The notes under the pieces: generated by a model
Told to the model about the DNA's origin: nothing
Seen by the model: the letters and a program-made list of their open reading frames with translations, nothing else
Database searches by the model: none
Translations under genes and position numbers: made by a program
DNA from: Holdemania sp. Marseille-P2844
GTDB lineage: Bacteria; Bacillota_I; Bacilli_A; Erysipelotrichales; Erysipelotrichaceae
Reading direction: 5' to 3'
NCBI RefSeq assembly: GCF_900120005.1
Contig: NZ_LT635451.1
Span: 62,001 to 126,000, forward strand
Length of the DNA stretch: 64,000 bases
In this document: piece by piece, positions 6,562 to 13,661 of the stretch
Position numbering within the stretch: the first letter of the stretch is position 1
Layout of the letters: every line of letters starts with the position of its first letter

Positions 6562-6945
6562 ATGCCTAGTTTCAGCCGCAATATTCTTAATACCGCAGGT
6601 AAGCGCAAAGTGGGAAACAAAAGCATATCCGCCCAAGCCAACACGCAGACAAGATCGTCTACCCTAGATTTAGGCGAGCCCAAAAATATCTTATCAATCG
6701 TTAATATCTACGAGTGGTATTGGGGGTCGGGAGGCGTAAACGGGACTGTTCACATCAGAACAGAGGTTTCAAACGATCAATCGACATGGATTAATATATT
6801 TGAGACCGCCTCTTACCAATATAAAGATAGTACCTATCAGCAAACCACAAAAATAAATATTGGTAAATATCGATACGTCAGAGTTACAGGTTGGTGCGAT
6901 CGCGAAGCTTATCGGGTAGAAGCCAATGTAACTTATGAAGAATAG
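6562..6945 (+). CDS. FCKNI-family tail protein 5, divergent tag, discoidin-like
   Basis: A 127-residue protein starting at ATG 6562 directly after the stop of protein 4. Its tag is MPSFSRNILNTAGKRK, the same pattern as its siblings but with Ser in place of Cys and Arg in place of Lys. The body (NILSIVNIYEWYWGSGGVNG, then HIRTEVSNDQSTWINIFET and IGKYRYVRVTGW) follows the layout of F5/8-type C discoidin domains, which bind carbohydrates or lipids at surfaces. It is the last structural gene before the endolysin. Cell-surface recognition is inferred from that fold-like pattern. Confidence 0.6.
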   Translation: MPSFSRNILNTAGKRKVGNKSISAQANTQTRSSTLDLGEPKNILSIVNIYEWYWGSGGVNGTVHIRTEVSNDQSTWINIFETASYQYKDSTYQQTTKINIGKYRYVRVTGWCDREAYRVEANVTYEE

Positions 6946-6959
6946 AGAGGAGTGATCTT

Positions 6960-8363
6960 ATGGACTACACATCGCCTGCTGACCTCTGTCGGTGGGCAGA
7001 GCAGCAGCTCAACCGTAAGACAGTTTACAAGCTCGGCGGTATCGGCCGCTATGACGTGTCTGGCCACCGGGTGTTTGACTGCGTCGGCCTGATCAAGTGC
7101 TTTTTGTGGCACGACTACGGCCCGGGCAATACCAGCTACTACGGTAAGACGGCGCCGGACATCAACGCCGATCAGATGTACGCCCGGGCGACCGACAAGG
7201 GCCCGATCAGCACGTTCCCGGACATCCCGGGGCTGATGGTCTGGCAGCCAGGTCATATCGGGATCTACATCGGCAATGGTCAGGTTATCGAGGCGACGGC
7301 TAAGCGATGGGGATCCGTCGGCGGCTGCGTCGTCAAGTCACAATTTACCAACAAGTCCGCAGCGATGTACCGCGGGACATGGACACACTGGCTCAGGTGT
7401 CCTTTTTTAATTTACGAGGAGGGATCTAAGATGTATTTAAAACCAGGGTATCAGAGTATTGCCTGGCAAGGACAGATGATCCACGTTTACAAGCGTAAGG
7501 CTGATCAGGATATTGGCCTGCTGCAGTTGCCAGGGCAAGTAACCAAAACGATAGATAAAATCGACGATGACCACATTCATTACTGCAAGGTTAACTGGCC
7601 ATTTTTCAACAATCATCCAGATACTAAAGAGTACGGTATTACCTATGGACGTAATCAAGGATTTACCAGGGATGATCGGCCGGCACAAAAAGAGTATCAC
7701 AGCTTAATCATTACCAAAGACGGAAAATGGCTGAAAGGTGATTTTGAAAGCTGGGAATACCCGAAAGATGAGATCAAACTCGGTACTATGTATGCGGTTT
7801 GCCTACTGCATGAAGGAAAAGACGAAGCGGACATCTCATCTGCCTGCGGGAATGTTAAATACACTGCAGCCAATACCCAGACTATTTTGATGGGAAACAA
7901 AGATGAGATCGTTTTTGCGGTTGTATCGGGTAAGCTCGATGGGACAGCTTGCCGTCAGTTTGCTAAAGCGTACGGGATGACTGAGTGCTATCTGGGCGAT
8001 AGTGGAGGCAGCTCGCAGATGATCGTTGATGGTGTTAAAAAGGTGTATACAGGCAGACCCTTAACGGCGGCGCTGACGTTTTACAAGATCGATGCACAGC
8101 CAGATCCGGATCCAGATGTGCCTGTAATCCCAACAGGCCAGACGATGGTCTTTAAATGCACTAAAGCCAGCACATCAAAAGGGTATCCGCTGAGGTCATC
8201 AGCGCCATCAGGAGCAATCGTAAGCTATTTACAGCCGGGCGAAAACGTCAAGGTGGTCGATATTCAAAACAAGGGCAAAAATCAGTATACGTCTGCTGCA
8301 GAGCCGTGGTGCTTGACTGGGGACGGCCTGTGGTTTGCTTTTGATAAAGATTATTTTGAGTAG
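6960..8363 (+). CDS. Prophage endolysin: NlpC/P60 + NAGPA-like + SH3-like
   Basis: A 467-residue protein starting at ATG 6960 after AGAGGAG. Residues 1-150 are an NlpC/P60 (CHAP-like) peptidase: catalytic Cys in VFDCVGLIKCF, His in WQPGHIGIYIGNG. Such domains cut peptide bonds in peptidoglycan. Residues about 200-385 match the phosphodiester glycosidase family (NAGPA, PF09992): VNWPFFNN, TILMGNKDEIVFAVVSGKLD and YLGDSGGSSQMIVDG. The last 75 residues look like a cell-wall-binding SH3 domain (KGYPLRSSAPSGAIVSYL, GDGLWFAF). NlpC/P60 plus NAGPA is an unusual endolysin pairing. A very strong internal ribosome site and ATG sit exactly at the domain border (7416-7433), so a 310-residue C-terminal form is probably also made. 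No signal peptide is seen, so release depends on the holin downstream. Confidence 0.85.
   Translation: MDYTSPADLCRWAEQQLNRKTVYKLGGIGRYDVSGHRVFDCVGLIKCFLWHDYGPGNTSYYGKTAPDINADQMYARATDKGPISTFPDIPGLMVWQPGHIGIYIGNGQVIEATAKRWGSVGGCVVKSQFTNKSAAMYRGTWTHWLRCPFLIYEEGSKMYLKPGYQSIAWQGQMIHVYKRKADQDIGLLQLPGQVTKTIDKIDDDHIHYCKVNWPFFNNHPDTKEYGITYGRNQGFTRDDRPAQKEYHSLIITKDGKWLKGDFESWEYPKDEIKLGTMYAVCLLHEGKDEADISSACGNVKYTAANTQTILMGNKDEIVFAVVSGKLDGTACRQFAKAYGMTECYLGDSGGSSQMIVDGVKKVYTGRPLTAALTFYKIDAQPDPDPDVPVIPTGQTMVFKCTKASTSKGYPLRSSAPSGAIVSYLQPGENVKVVDIQNKGKNQYTSAAEPWCLTGDGLWFAFDKDYFE
7416..7433 (+). promoter_or_regulatory. Internal ribosome site and start inside the endolysin gene
   Basis: GAGGAGGG at 7416-7423, seven bases before an in-frame ATG at 7431 (codon 158 of the endolysin). 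It is the best Shine-Dalgarno in the neighbourhood and lies in the linker between the peptidase and the NAGPA-like domain. Several Clostridium and Enterococcus endolysins are known to use such internal starts to make a second, wall-binding subunit. Confidence 0.65.
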
Positions 8364-8376
8364 GAGGACTAAACTT

Positions 8377-8673
8377 ATGAAAAAAGTATTTATCAGTCAG
8401 CCGATGAGAGGAAAAACAGAAAACGAAATCCTCATGGAACGAAACCGAATTATCGAAGAAATCCAGGCATCTATCGGTGATCATGAGGTCCTGGACACCT
8501 ACTTCGACGACTTTGGCCCCGGAGCTAAACCGTTGCAGTACCTGGCTAAGTCACTCTGGATGCTTGCTGACGCAGATTGCGCTTACTTTGCGCCGGGGTG
8601 GAAGGATGCCCGGGGGTGCCGAATTGAGCATGATTGTGCCATAAATTATGGGATTACAGTCCTGAAGGACTAG
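8377..8673 (+). CDS. DUF4406 protein (deoxyribosyltransferase-like)
   Basis: A 98-residue protein from ATG 8377 preceded by AGGAGG at 8362-8367. The start KKVFISQPMRGKTENEIL and the later DADCAYFAPGWKDARGCRIE are characteristic of DUF4406, a small Rossmann-like family related to nucleoside 2-deoxyribosyltransferases and frequent in phages of Firmicutes. In the enzymes the S-Q-P-M-x-G stretch and the acidic residues after the second strand form the nucleoside pocket. It sits unexpectedly between endolysin and holin, so it may modify nucleotides late in infection or act in anti-defence. Biochemical activity is not established for the family. Confidence 0.75.
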   Translation: MKKVFISQPMRGKTENEILMERNRIIEEIQASIGDHEVLDTYFDDFGPGAKPLQYLAKSLWMLADADCAYFAPGWKDARGCRIEHDCAINYGITVLKD

Positions 8674-8686
8674 AGGAGGAAATGTA

Positions 8687-8944
8687 ATGGAAATCACAGA
8701 AATTATCACTCAGTTCTTAATGCCACTAGTGCTGGCCGCATGTTATGCAATCGGCGCTGCGCTTAAATCTACGGAGCGCTATCCAAACAAATACATCCCG
8801 GCCACTATGCTGCTTATTGGTGCAGTGCTTGCACCTTTGGCCACCGGCGACTGGTCAGCGCAGACCATCATGATCGGCGCGATCTCCGGATGGGCGTCTA
8901 CGGGTCTCAACCAGACAATCAAGCAGCTGTCCAATAAGGAGTAA
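8687..8944 (+). CDS. Phage holin
   Basis: An 85-residue membrane protein from ATG 8687 after AGAGGAGG. It has hydrophobic segments at about 9-26 (LMPLVLAACYAIGAAL), 38-52 (PATMLLIGAVLAPLA) and 58-72 (AQTIMIGAISGWAST) and a short charged C-terminal tail, the normal plan of small phage holins. Holins assemble in the cytoplasmic membrane and open it at the end of the lytic cycle so that the endolysin reaches the wall. The gene lies between endolysin and a coiled-coil membrane protein, the usual lysis cassette. The exact holin family cannot be fixed from sequence reading alone. Confidence 0.75.
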   Translation: MEITEIITQFLMPLVLAACYAIGAALKSTERYPNKYIPATMLLIGAVLAPLATGDWSAQTIMIGAISGWASTGLNQTIKQLSNKE

Positions 8945-8947
8945 GTC

Positions 8948-9268
8948 ATGCTGGAAGGACTTACCATCAGCGTGGCGGATATCTTATGGATCGCCGCAGC
9001 ACTAAGTACCTTGACTGCTGCCTGGAAAATCATTAAAAATAACCCGATAGCTAAGCATGAGAAACGTTTTGAAAAAGATGAAAAGCGACTTGACGATCAT
9101 GATGAGAAACTGGCGAGAGACCTTGCTCGCCTGCAGGATGCAGAAGCCGCCGACAAGATCATGTGCAAGTGCCTGCTTGCTCTGATCGATCATGAGATCA
9201 CCGGCAACGGCACGGAGCGCATGAAGCAGATCCGAACAGAGCTACAGCAGTACCTTATTGACAAATAG
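8948..9268 (+). CDS. Holin-associated coiled-coil membrane protein (XhlA-like)
   Basis: A 106-residue protein starting at ATG 8948, three bases after the holin stop, with AAGGAG inside the holin end. One membrane segment (about 6-25, VADILWIAAALSTLTAAW) is followed by a highly charged coiled coil (HEKRFEKDEKRLDDHDEKLA) and a helical tail. This resembles XhlA and similar accessory proteins that help holins in Bacillus prophages such as PBSX, although there the transmembrane segment is C-terminal. A second holin or antiholin is the alternative. It is the last gene of the prophage late operon and is followed by a strong terminator. Confidence 0.65.
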   Translation: MLEGLTISVADILWIAAALSTLTAAWKIIKNNPIAKHEKRFEKDEKRLDDHDEKLARDLARLQDAEAADKIMCKCLLALIDHEITGNGTERMKQIRTELQQYLIDK

Positions 9269-9274
9269 CAAACA

Positions 9275-9308
9275 CCCCACCTTCCAATGCCGGAGGGTGG
9301 GGCTTTTT
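9275..9308 (+). terminator. Terminator of the prophage late operon
   Basis: Eleven-bp stem CCCCACCTTCC/GGAGGGTGGGG with one U-G pair, loop AATGCC, followed by CTTTTT. It closes the phage late transcript right after the lysis genes. Confidence 0.9.
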
Positions 9309-9309
9309 A

Positions 9310-9561
9310 TTATGGCTTAACGGATTCGATATACCATTTACCGTTTGATTCCTTATATAGATTCCTCTGAACACCTGACACTTTGACGATCCAGCATTCA
9401 CCGCACATTCCGGCCAGAGATGCCTGAACGGGGACATGACCAATTATCTTCTCAACATTATATACATCCAGCGATTCTTTAAGCCTGAACGATCTTGGCA
9501 CGATCTGCCCATTAGTTAAGTAATCGCCATTGACTATAACTTGCTTTTTATAGACGTTCAT
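9310..9561 (-). CDS. Small prophage-end protein, function unknown
   Basis: An 83-residue protein on the minus strand, starting at 9561 with GGGTGAT as a fair ribosome site. It converges on the lysis operon and lies between the phage terminator and tRNA-His, the typical place of lysogeny-expressed moron genes. The sequence is beta-rich (KKQVIVNGDYLTNGQIVPRS, EKIIGHVPVQASLAGM) with two cysteines in C-G-E-C. No known domain, signal peptide or membrane helix is recognised. It could be a lysogenic conversion or superinfection factor, but nothing in the sequence proves this. Confidence 0.5.
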   Translation of the reverse strand: MNVYKKQVIVNGDYLTNGQIVPRSFRLKESLDVYNVEKIIGHVPVQASLAGMCGECWIVKVSGVQRNLYKESNGKWYIESVKP

Positions 9562-9608
9562 TGTATATCACCCATTTTAATTGTATTCAATATCAAGTGT
9601 TCTAAAAA

Positions 9609-9630
9609 ATATGGCAAAAGATATGGCAAA
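9609..9630. repeat. Direct repeat near the presumed attachment site
   Basis: ATATGGCAAA occurs twice, at 9609-9618 and 9621-9630, twelve bases apart, between the last phage gene and tRNA-His. Short direct repeats beside a core site are typical of integrase arm-binding sites, but no proof is available here. Confidence 0.35.
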
Positions 9631-9645
9631 TTTCATGAAATATAT

Positions 9646-9666
9646 AAAAAACGCCTTTGTTAGGCG
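9646..9666 (-). terminator. Terminator downstream of tRNA-His
   Basis: Read on the minus strand: CGCCT, loop AACAA, AGGCG, then six T. It follows the tRNA-His 3' end by about 16 bases and ends its transcript. Confidence 0.8.
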
Positions 9667-9682
9667 CTTTATTTTAACTTAA

Positions 9683-9760
9683 TGGGGCGATCGACGAGAC
9701 TCGAACTCGCGAATGCTGGAGCCACAATCCAGAGTGTTAACCAACTTCACCACGACCGCC
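9683..9760 (-). tRNA. tRNA-His (anticodon GTG)
   Basis: The minus strand folds as a cloverleaf: acceptor GCGGTCG/CGATCGC, anticodon arm CTGGA-TTGTGGC-TCCAG with anticodon GTG, and T arm with GTTCGAGTC. The extra 5' G (position -1, base 9760) pairs with C73, the hallmark of tRNA-His, and the 3' CCA is encoded (9683-9685). The 3' end faces the prophage, so it is the likely integration target. Confidence 0.95.
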
Positions 9761-9842
9761 ATCAGCGAATACTATTTTACCCTAGATGGCGGAATTTGTA
9801 AAGCATAAATTTCAAAAAAAGAAGAAGAGCGCGATCAAAAGT

Positions 9843-10559
9843 TTAACGCTCGTTTTTTAGCCAGCGAAGCACCTCGCTGTCCTCAACTAACTGACATTCA
9901 GATTCCGCATAACTGCCGGCGGTTAAATATAACTCGATTCGTCCTTTTTTCTCCGCGATGGACAAGGCAGTGAGATAAGCTTGATCAACAGCTAACAACA
10001 CCGTTGAAGGCAGCGTGTCGTCTGCCTGAGTGATTCGTTCGCCATTGCGGTTCTGCAGCTCCAGAACGCGTACCCCACGCAGCAGGCAGTCCATCATTTC
10101 CTGACCTTCTGGCCATTGTCCATAGACGTATAGATCGACCTTCTGTCCCGGCTGCATCAACTGGCCGCTGATCTCGCTGACCGCTATGGTCAAAGGGAAG
10201 ACCGCCTGACCTTCGTTCAATAAAGTTACGCTGAAATCTGCCATCGCTGCCGGCGTTTCAACCATTTCCCGATAGAACAAAGAACCGGCCGGAATTGTGC
10301 CCTCAAGCCGTGTCCAGGAACCGACAAGCTCTTCTTCCCGGCATAAAACGTCAGCTTGCAGGTAAGCGGAAGGCACGTCAATCCAGATCAGATCGTCCGC
10401 CGCGATCAAATGACGAGGCGGCAGGGTTGAGACGCTGACGGGAACAGAAACCAAAGACAGACGTCGGGCCAGCTCCTGCCGGAATAATAAAATCCCGCTG
10501 AGAATGAGGATAAGAGCTGCGGCAGAAACTGCGAGGGTCGTTGCGATTTTTTTCTTCAT
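9843..10559 (-). CDS. SAF-domain, CpaB/RcpC-like membrane protein
   Basis: A 238-residue protein with an N-terminal membrane anchor (about 7-27, TLAVSAAALILILSGILLF) and an extracytoplasmic SAF domain at about 45-105: STLPPRHLIAADDLIWIDVP is the pattern of CpaB/RcpC, the Flp/Tad pilus assembly periplasmic protein, as is the later MQPGQKVDLYVYG. In pilus systems CpaB stabilises the outer assembly; Gram-positive Tad loci carry similar proteins. Here no pilin, ATPase or prepilin peptidase gene is nearby, so it is an orphan in this window and may serve another surface function. The start at 10559 has TAGGAGGATTTT upstream on the minus strand, a strong ribosome site. Confidence 0.65.
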   Translation of the reverse strand: MKKKIATTLAVSAAALILILSGILLFRQELARRLSLVSVPVSVSTLPPRHLIAADDLIWIDVPSAYLQADVLCREEELVGSWTRLEGTIPAGSLFYREMVETPAAMADFSVTLLNEGQAVFPLTIAVSEISGQLMQPGQKVDLYVYGQWPEGQEMMDCLLRGVRVLELQNRNGERITQADDTLPSTVLLAVDQAYLTALSIAEKKGRIELYLTAGSYAESECQLVEDSEVLRWLKNER

Positions 10560-10635
10560 AGATAAAATCCTCCTACTATAAATATTGCGGAAAATCGCAA
10601 ATTGCCTTACAATTTTTTAAAATTTTAATGAATAG

Positions 10636-10668
10636 TATATTGCAATATAGAATAGCTAGTGATATGAT
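10636..10668 (+). promoter_or_regulatory. PadR-gene promoter with palindromic operator
   Basis: A perfect 14-bp palindrome TATATTGCAATATA (10636-10649) contains the -35 hexamer TTGCAA (10640-10645); 17 bases later follows TATGAT (10663-10668). A repressor bound to the palindrome would block the promoter, which fits autoregulation by the PadR protein encoded just downstream. Operator identity is inferred. Confidence 0.55.
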
Positions 10669-10689
10669 CTTGTTAGAAGGAGGGATTGG

Positions 10690-11007
10690 ATGAACGCTCA
10701 GTTTAAGAAAGGCGTGCTGGAAATGTGTGTGTTGTCCTTGTTAGCGCAGGATGATCAATATGGCTATGAGCTGACAGAAGCAATCTCGCAGAAAATGACG
10801 GTCGCGGCCGGAACGTTGTATTTAATTCTAAAGCGGCTGAAAGACGACGGCGATGTGGAGACCTATCTGGTGGAATCTGCAGAAGGTCCAGCCCGCAAGT
10901 ATTACCGGCTGACGGAAAAAGGCCGGTCCCACGAACAACAGTTACAAGGCGAATGGCGTGAATTTGTACGTTTAGTGGATGAACTCATCCGGAAAGGAGA
11001 AGCATGA
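10690..11007 (+). CDS. PadR-family transcriptional regulator
   Basis: A 105-residue protein starting at ATG 10690 after GAAGGAGGG. The opening FKKGVLEMCVLSLLAQDDQY followed by GYEL and then AAGTLYLILKRLKDDG is the winged-helix signature of PadR regulators, and the last helix forms the dimer interface (the short, subfamily-2 type). These proteins usually repress the operon they belong to. The stop overlaps the next start by four bases (ATGA), so regulator and the HAAS/DUF4097 protein are translationally coupled, the arrangement known for many PadR-DUF1700 pairs. The palindrome in its own promoter is the probable binding site. Confidence 0.9.
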   Translation: MNAQFKKGVLEMCVLSLLAQDDQYGYELTEAISQKMTVAAGTLYLILKRLKDDGDVETYLVESAEGPARKYYRLTEKGRSHEQQLQGEWREFVRLVDELIRKGEA

Positions 11008-12029
11008 ACAGAAAAGAATACATGGAACGGCTGCAGATGGATCTGGAGGCTGTTGACGAAACGACGGCGAAGGAAATTCTTCAGGATTTTGCCGATCATT
11101 TTGATCAGGGGCTGAGCGAGGGACGGAGTGAAGAGGAAATCAGCGCGGAACTGGGTGATCCTGCGGAACTGATCAGCGAATTGAACACCCGGCCGCATCA
11201 TCAGTCGCAGACGGAAGCTCAGCCGGACGCCAGCTCATTGTCTGCGGTTGTCATTGAGGCGGACAGCGCCGATATTACGCTCAGACAGGGAAATGGCAGT
11301 GAGGTGCTGGTCGAGTTCTATGACAGCCGCAATCCACTGCGGGTGCATAATTATCGTTTGGATACCTTTCAGGAAGGCGATATTTATCATATTCATGTGC
11401 ATCGCTTGCAGAACAGCTGGCTGCGGGCCGGGGCGGGCGAGCATCTGCGGCTGGACGTCACGCTGCCGGCTGCGTGCCTGGACATTAAAATCACCGGGAT
11501 GAGCGGCGATATCCGCCTGAGGGAAGCGATAAGCTGCGGTAAGCTTGCGGTCGTCACACAGAGCGGGGATATTGAAATCCGCGCCTTGGACGCCGAAGCG
11601 GTTCAGCTTACGTCGACCTCCGGTGATATCCAGGCGGCAGTGCGCGGCGAATTAGTCCAGGTGGCATCTGTCAGCGGCGATCTTGACATCGCTCAGGCGG
11701 AAGGGAAGCTGGGCAAGTTCCGCACGACTTCCGGCGATCTAAAGGTTCAGGGCTGCTTCCAGGCGATGCTGGCGGAAAGCAAAAGCGGCGATCTGGACTT
11801 GTCGATTGAAGAAGCCGAGAGTCTGAAGCTCGATACGATCAGCGGCGACATTCATTTAAAGCTGCCGCGCACAACCGGTTTTCTATGCAGCTTCTCAACG
11901 ATCTCCGGCGATCTTGGCCAGCATATCGGCTTACCGCTGCAGCGGCAGGGCCGCCAGCTGAGAGCCGGCGACGGGCATGCGCAAATCGCCGTGAAGACGA
12001 TCAGCGGCGATTTTAAAATCAGCGACTGA
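11004..12029 (+). CDS. HAAS (DUF1700) + DUF4097 beta-helix protein
   Basis: A 341-residue protein starting at ATG 11004 in overlap with padR. Residues 1-60 are a HAAS/DUF1700 helical domain (MNRKEYMERLQMDLEAVDE, with GDPAELISEL at its end), which commonly partners PadR regulators. From about 75 on it is a DUF4097 right-handed beta-helix: eight or more turns carry the repeated S-G-D-I/L box (GMSGDIRL, TQSGDIEI, STSGDIQA, SVSGDLDI, TTSGDLKV, SKSGDLDL, TISGDIHL). No signal peptide or membrane segment is visible, so it is probably cytoplasmic or membrane-associated. Members are linked to envelope stress responses in Firmicutes; the ligand is unknown. Confidence 0.85.
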   Translation: MNRKEYMERLQMDLEAVDETTAKEILQDFADHFDQGLSEGRSEEEISAELGDPAELISELNTRPHHQSQTEAQPDASSLSAVVIEADSADITLRQGNGSEVLVEFYDSRNPLRVHNYRLDTFQEGDIYHIHVHRLQNSWLRAGAGEHLRLDVTLPAACLDIKITGMSGDIRLREAISCGKLAVVTQSGDIEIRALDAEAVQLTSTSGDIQAAVRGELVQVASVSGDLDIAQAEGKLGKFRTTSGDLKVQGCFQAMLAESKSGDLDLSIEEAESLKLDTISGDIHLKLPRTTGFLCSFSTISGDLGQHIGLPLQRQGRQLRAGDGHAQIAVKTISGDFKISD

Positions 12030-12119
12030 CAACTGTTCTATCACCTGATAAAATGGCCCGGAGATGTTTGAATAACGCATCGCGCGGGCTTTGGGGAGAA
12101 TTAGGCAGACAAAAAGACG

Positions 12120-12150
12120 ACGGCGTCCGGCAGGGCGCCGTTTCGTTGTT
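12120..12150 (+). terminator. Terminator after the PadR operon
   Basis: Stem ACGGCG-T-CC / GG-G-CGCCGT around GGCA, followed by TTTCGTTGTTT. It separates the PadR/DUF4097 pair from the peptidase gene. Confidence 0.65.
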
Positions 12151-12193
12151 TCCGGTTTTATGCTATAATAAAACCTCTAAAGGAGTGCGGCTC

Positions 12194-12883
12194 ATGGAAA
12201 GCTTGAATATCAATGGGAAAACGCTGCGGCTGACGATTCAGCGCAAACCGATCCGCAATTTAATCCTGCGCTTGAAAACGCCGGACGAATTGCTTGTCAG
12301 CGCGCCTTACGCCTGTTCGACGGCGGAAATCCTGCGGTTTATCGAAACGAAGCGCAGCTGGATTGCGGCGCATGCCGAAAAGCTTGCCCAGCGGCAGGCC
12401 AGACAGGCGGAATCCTCGGCTGACGGGAGTCTGGCGGTATATGGCCGGCCGGTACAGCTGCAGTGGGTGATCGGCAAAGGCAAACCCCGCCTGCAATCGG
12501 AGCGGCTGGTTCTCTATGGTCCGGATTCGCAGCCGGAAACAAAGCGGCGGGCCTTCGATCAGTTTGCCAAAACCAGTCTGGAGGCCGAAATTGGACAGCT
12601 GCGGCCGCGCTGGGATCAGGTGATCGCCGATTATCATCTCGCGCAGCCTTCGATCCACTACCGGCGCATGACAAGCCGTTGGGGCAGCTGCATTCCGGCT
12701 AAATCCAAGATTACGCTGAATCTGAAGCTGATTCATTATCCGCTGGCCTGCGTTGATGCCGTGCTGTGGCATGAATACGCGCATTTGATCGTGCCGAACC
12801 ATTCGCAGCGGTTTTACGCGGTTATTTTGCATCACATGCCGGACTATGAAGTGCGCAAAGCCCTGTTAAATGGGGATTTGTAA
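12194..12883 (+). CDS. YgjP-like zinc metallopeptidase (M48-like, DUF45)
   Basis: A 229-residue protein; ATG 12194 is chosen because AAAGGAG lies nine bases upstream and the family starts at this point (the frame is open further upstream but without a ribosome site). The N-terminal part (RKPIRNLILRLKTPDELLVS) and the C-terminal half (RRMTSRWGSCIPAKSKITLN, then VDAVLWHEYAHLIVPNHSQR) are characteristic of YgjP/DUF45. H-E-x-x-H with a further downstream His forms the zinc site expected of a gluzincin. Relatives are cytoplasmic and linked to type I restriction loci or stand alone; the physiological substrate is unknown. It stands alone between a terminator and a two-component system. Confidence 0.9.
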   Translation: MESLNINGKTLRLTIQRKPIRNLILRLKTPDELLVSAPYACSTAEILRFIETKRSWIAAHAEKLAQRQARQAESSADGSLAVYGRPVQLQWVIGKGKPRLQSERLVLYGPDSQPETKRRAFDQFAKTSLEAEIGQLRPRWDQVIADYHLAQPSIHYRRMTSRWGSCIPAKSKITLNLKLIHYPLACVDAVLWHEYAHLIVPNHSQRFYAVILHHMPDYEVRKALLNGDL

Positions 12884-12965
12884 GAAAACTGTAAGGAAAA
12901 CAATGGAAACGCTTAAGATTTGTCTGGTAAGGTTATAAAAGAGAAAAGCGGGGAGGATAGGACTG

Positions 12966-13661
12966 ATGGAAAACTATAAAATCTTAGTTGTGGACGATGA
13001 TCATGAAATTGCCGACGCGATTGAAATTTATCTGAAGAGCGAAGGCTATGAAATTTTTAAAGCCTATAATGGCATGGAAGCCCTGGAAATCCTGAATCAA
13101 CAGAAGATCCACTGCATTCTGATGGACGTGATGATGCCGAAGATGGATGGCATTCAGGCGATCATGCATATTCGGGAAACCTCCAACATTCCGATCATTA
13201 TCCTGTCTGCCAAGTCAGAGGACATGGATAAGGTGCTGGGCTTGAACATCGGGGCTGACGATTATATCACAAAACCATTTAATCCGCTGGAAATGATCGC
13301 CCGCGTCAAATCGCAGCTGCGCCGCTACATGCAGTTGGGGGCGACGGCGGAAACCGGAACGGTGATCGAGGTCGGCGGTCTGAGCATTGATCTGGAAGCC
13401 AAGACGGTCACGCTGGAAGGCGAACCGGTCAAGGTGACGCCGATCGAATATCGAATCCTGGAGCTGTTCTTGACGAATCTCAACCGGGTGTTCTCGATCG
13501 ACGAGATCTATGAACGAGTGTGGAATGAAACCAGCTTCCAGAGTGAGAACACGGTCGCGGTGCACATCCGGCGGATTCGGGAAAAAATTGAGATCGATCC
13601 GAAGAATCCCCGGTATATAAAGGTGGTGTGGGGGATTGGATACAAGATCGAGAAAAACTAG
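12966..13661 (+). CDS. OmpR-family response regulator
   Basis: A 231-residue regulator starting at ATG 12966 after GGGGAGGATAGG. Residues 1-115 are the receiver domain: acidic pocket DDD (10-12), phospho-acceptor Asp in CILMDVMMPKMDG (about 53), Thr/Ser in IIILSAKSED and Lys in DDYITKPFNP. Residues 130-229 are the winged-helix DNA-binding domain (KVTPIEYRILELFLTNLNRV, AVHIRRIREKIE, VWGIGYKIEK). It resembles VanR/WalR-type regulators. Its last 26 bases overlap the kinase gene that follows, so the pair is made together. Target genes cannot be read from the sequence; envelope functions are common for this type. Confidence 0.93.
   Translation: MENYKILVVDDDHEIADAIEIYLKSEGYEIFKAYNGMEALEILNQQKIHCILMDVMMPKMDGIQAIMHIRETSNIPIIILSAKSEDMDKVLGLNIGADDYITKPFNPLEMIARVKSQLRRYMQLGATAETGTVIEVGGLSIDLEAKTVTLEGEPVKVTPIEYRILELFLTNLNRVFSIDEIYERVWNETSFQSENTVAVHIRRIREKIEIDPKNPRYIKVVWGIGYKIEKN

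Noticed and set aside
9843-10559. Part of a Tad/Flp pilus locus
   Set aside because: Only the CpaB-like protein is present; no pilin, secretion ATPase, platform protein or prepilin peptidase lies nearby.
12260-12835. Long antisense frame within the YgjP gene, and similar ones at 14920-15558, 28044-28619 and 35129-36004
   Set aside because: They are mirror images of G+C-rich codon use in well-supported genes, without ribosome sites or recognisable protein families.
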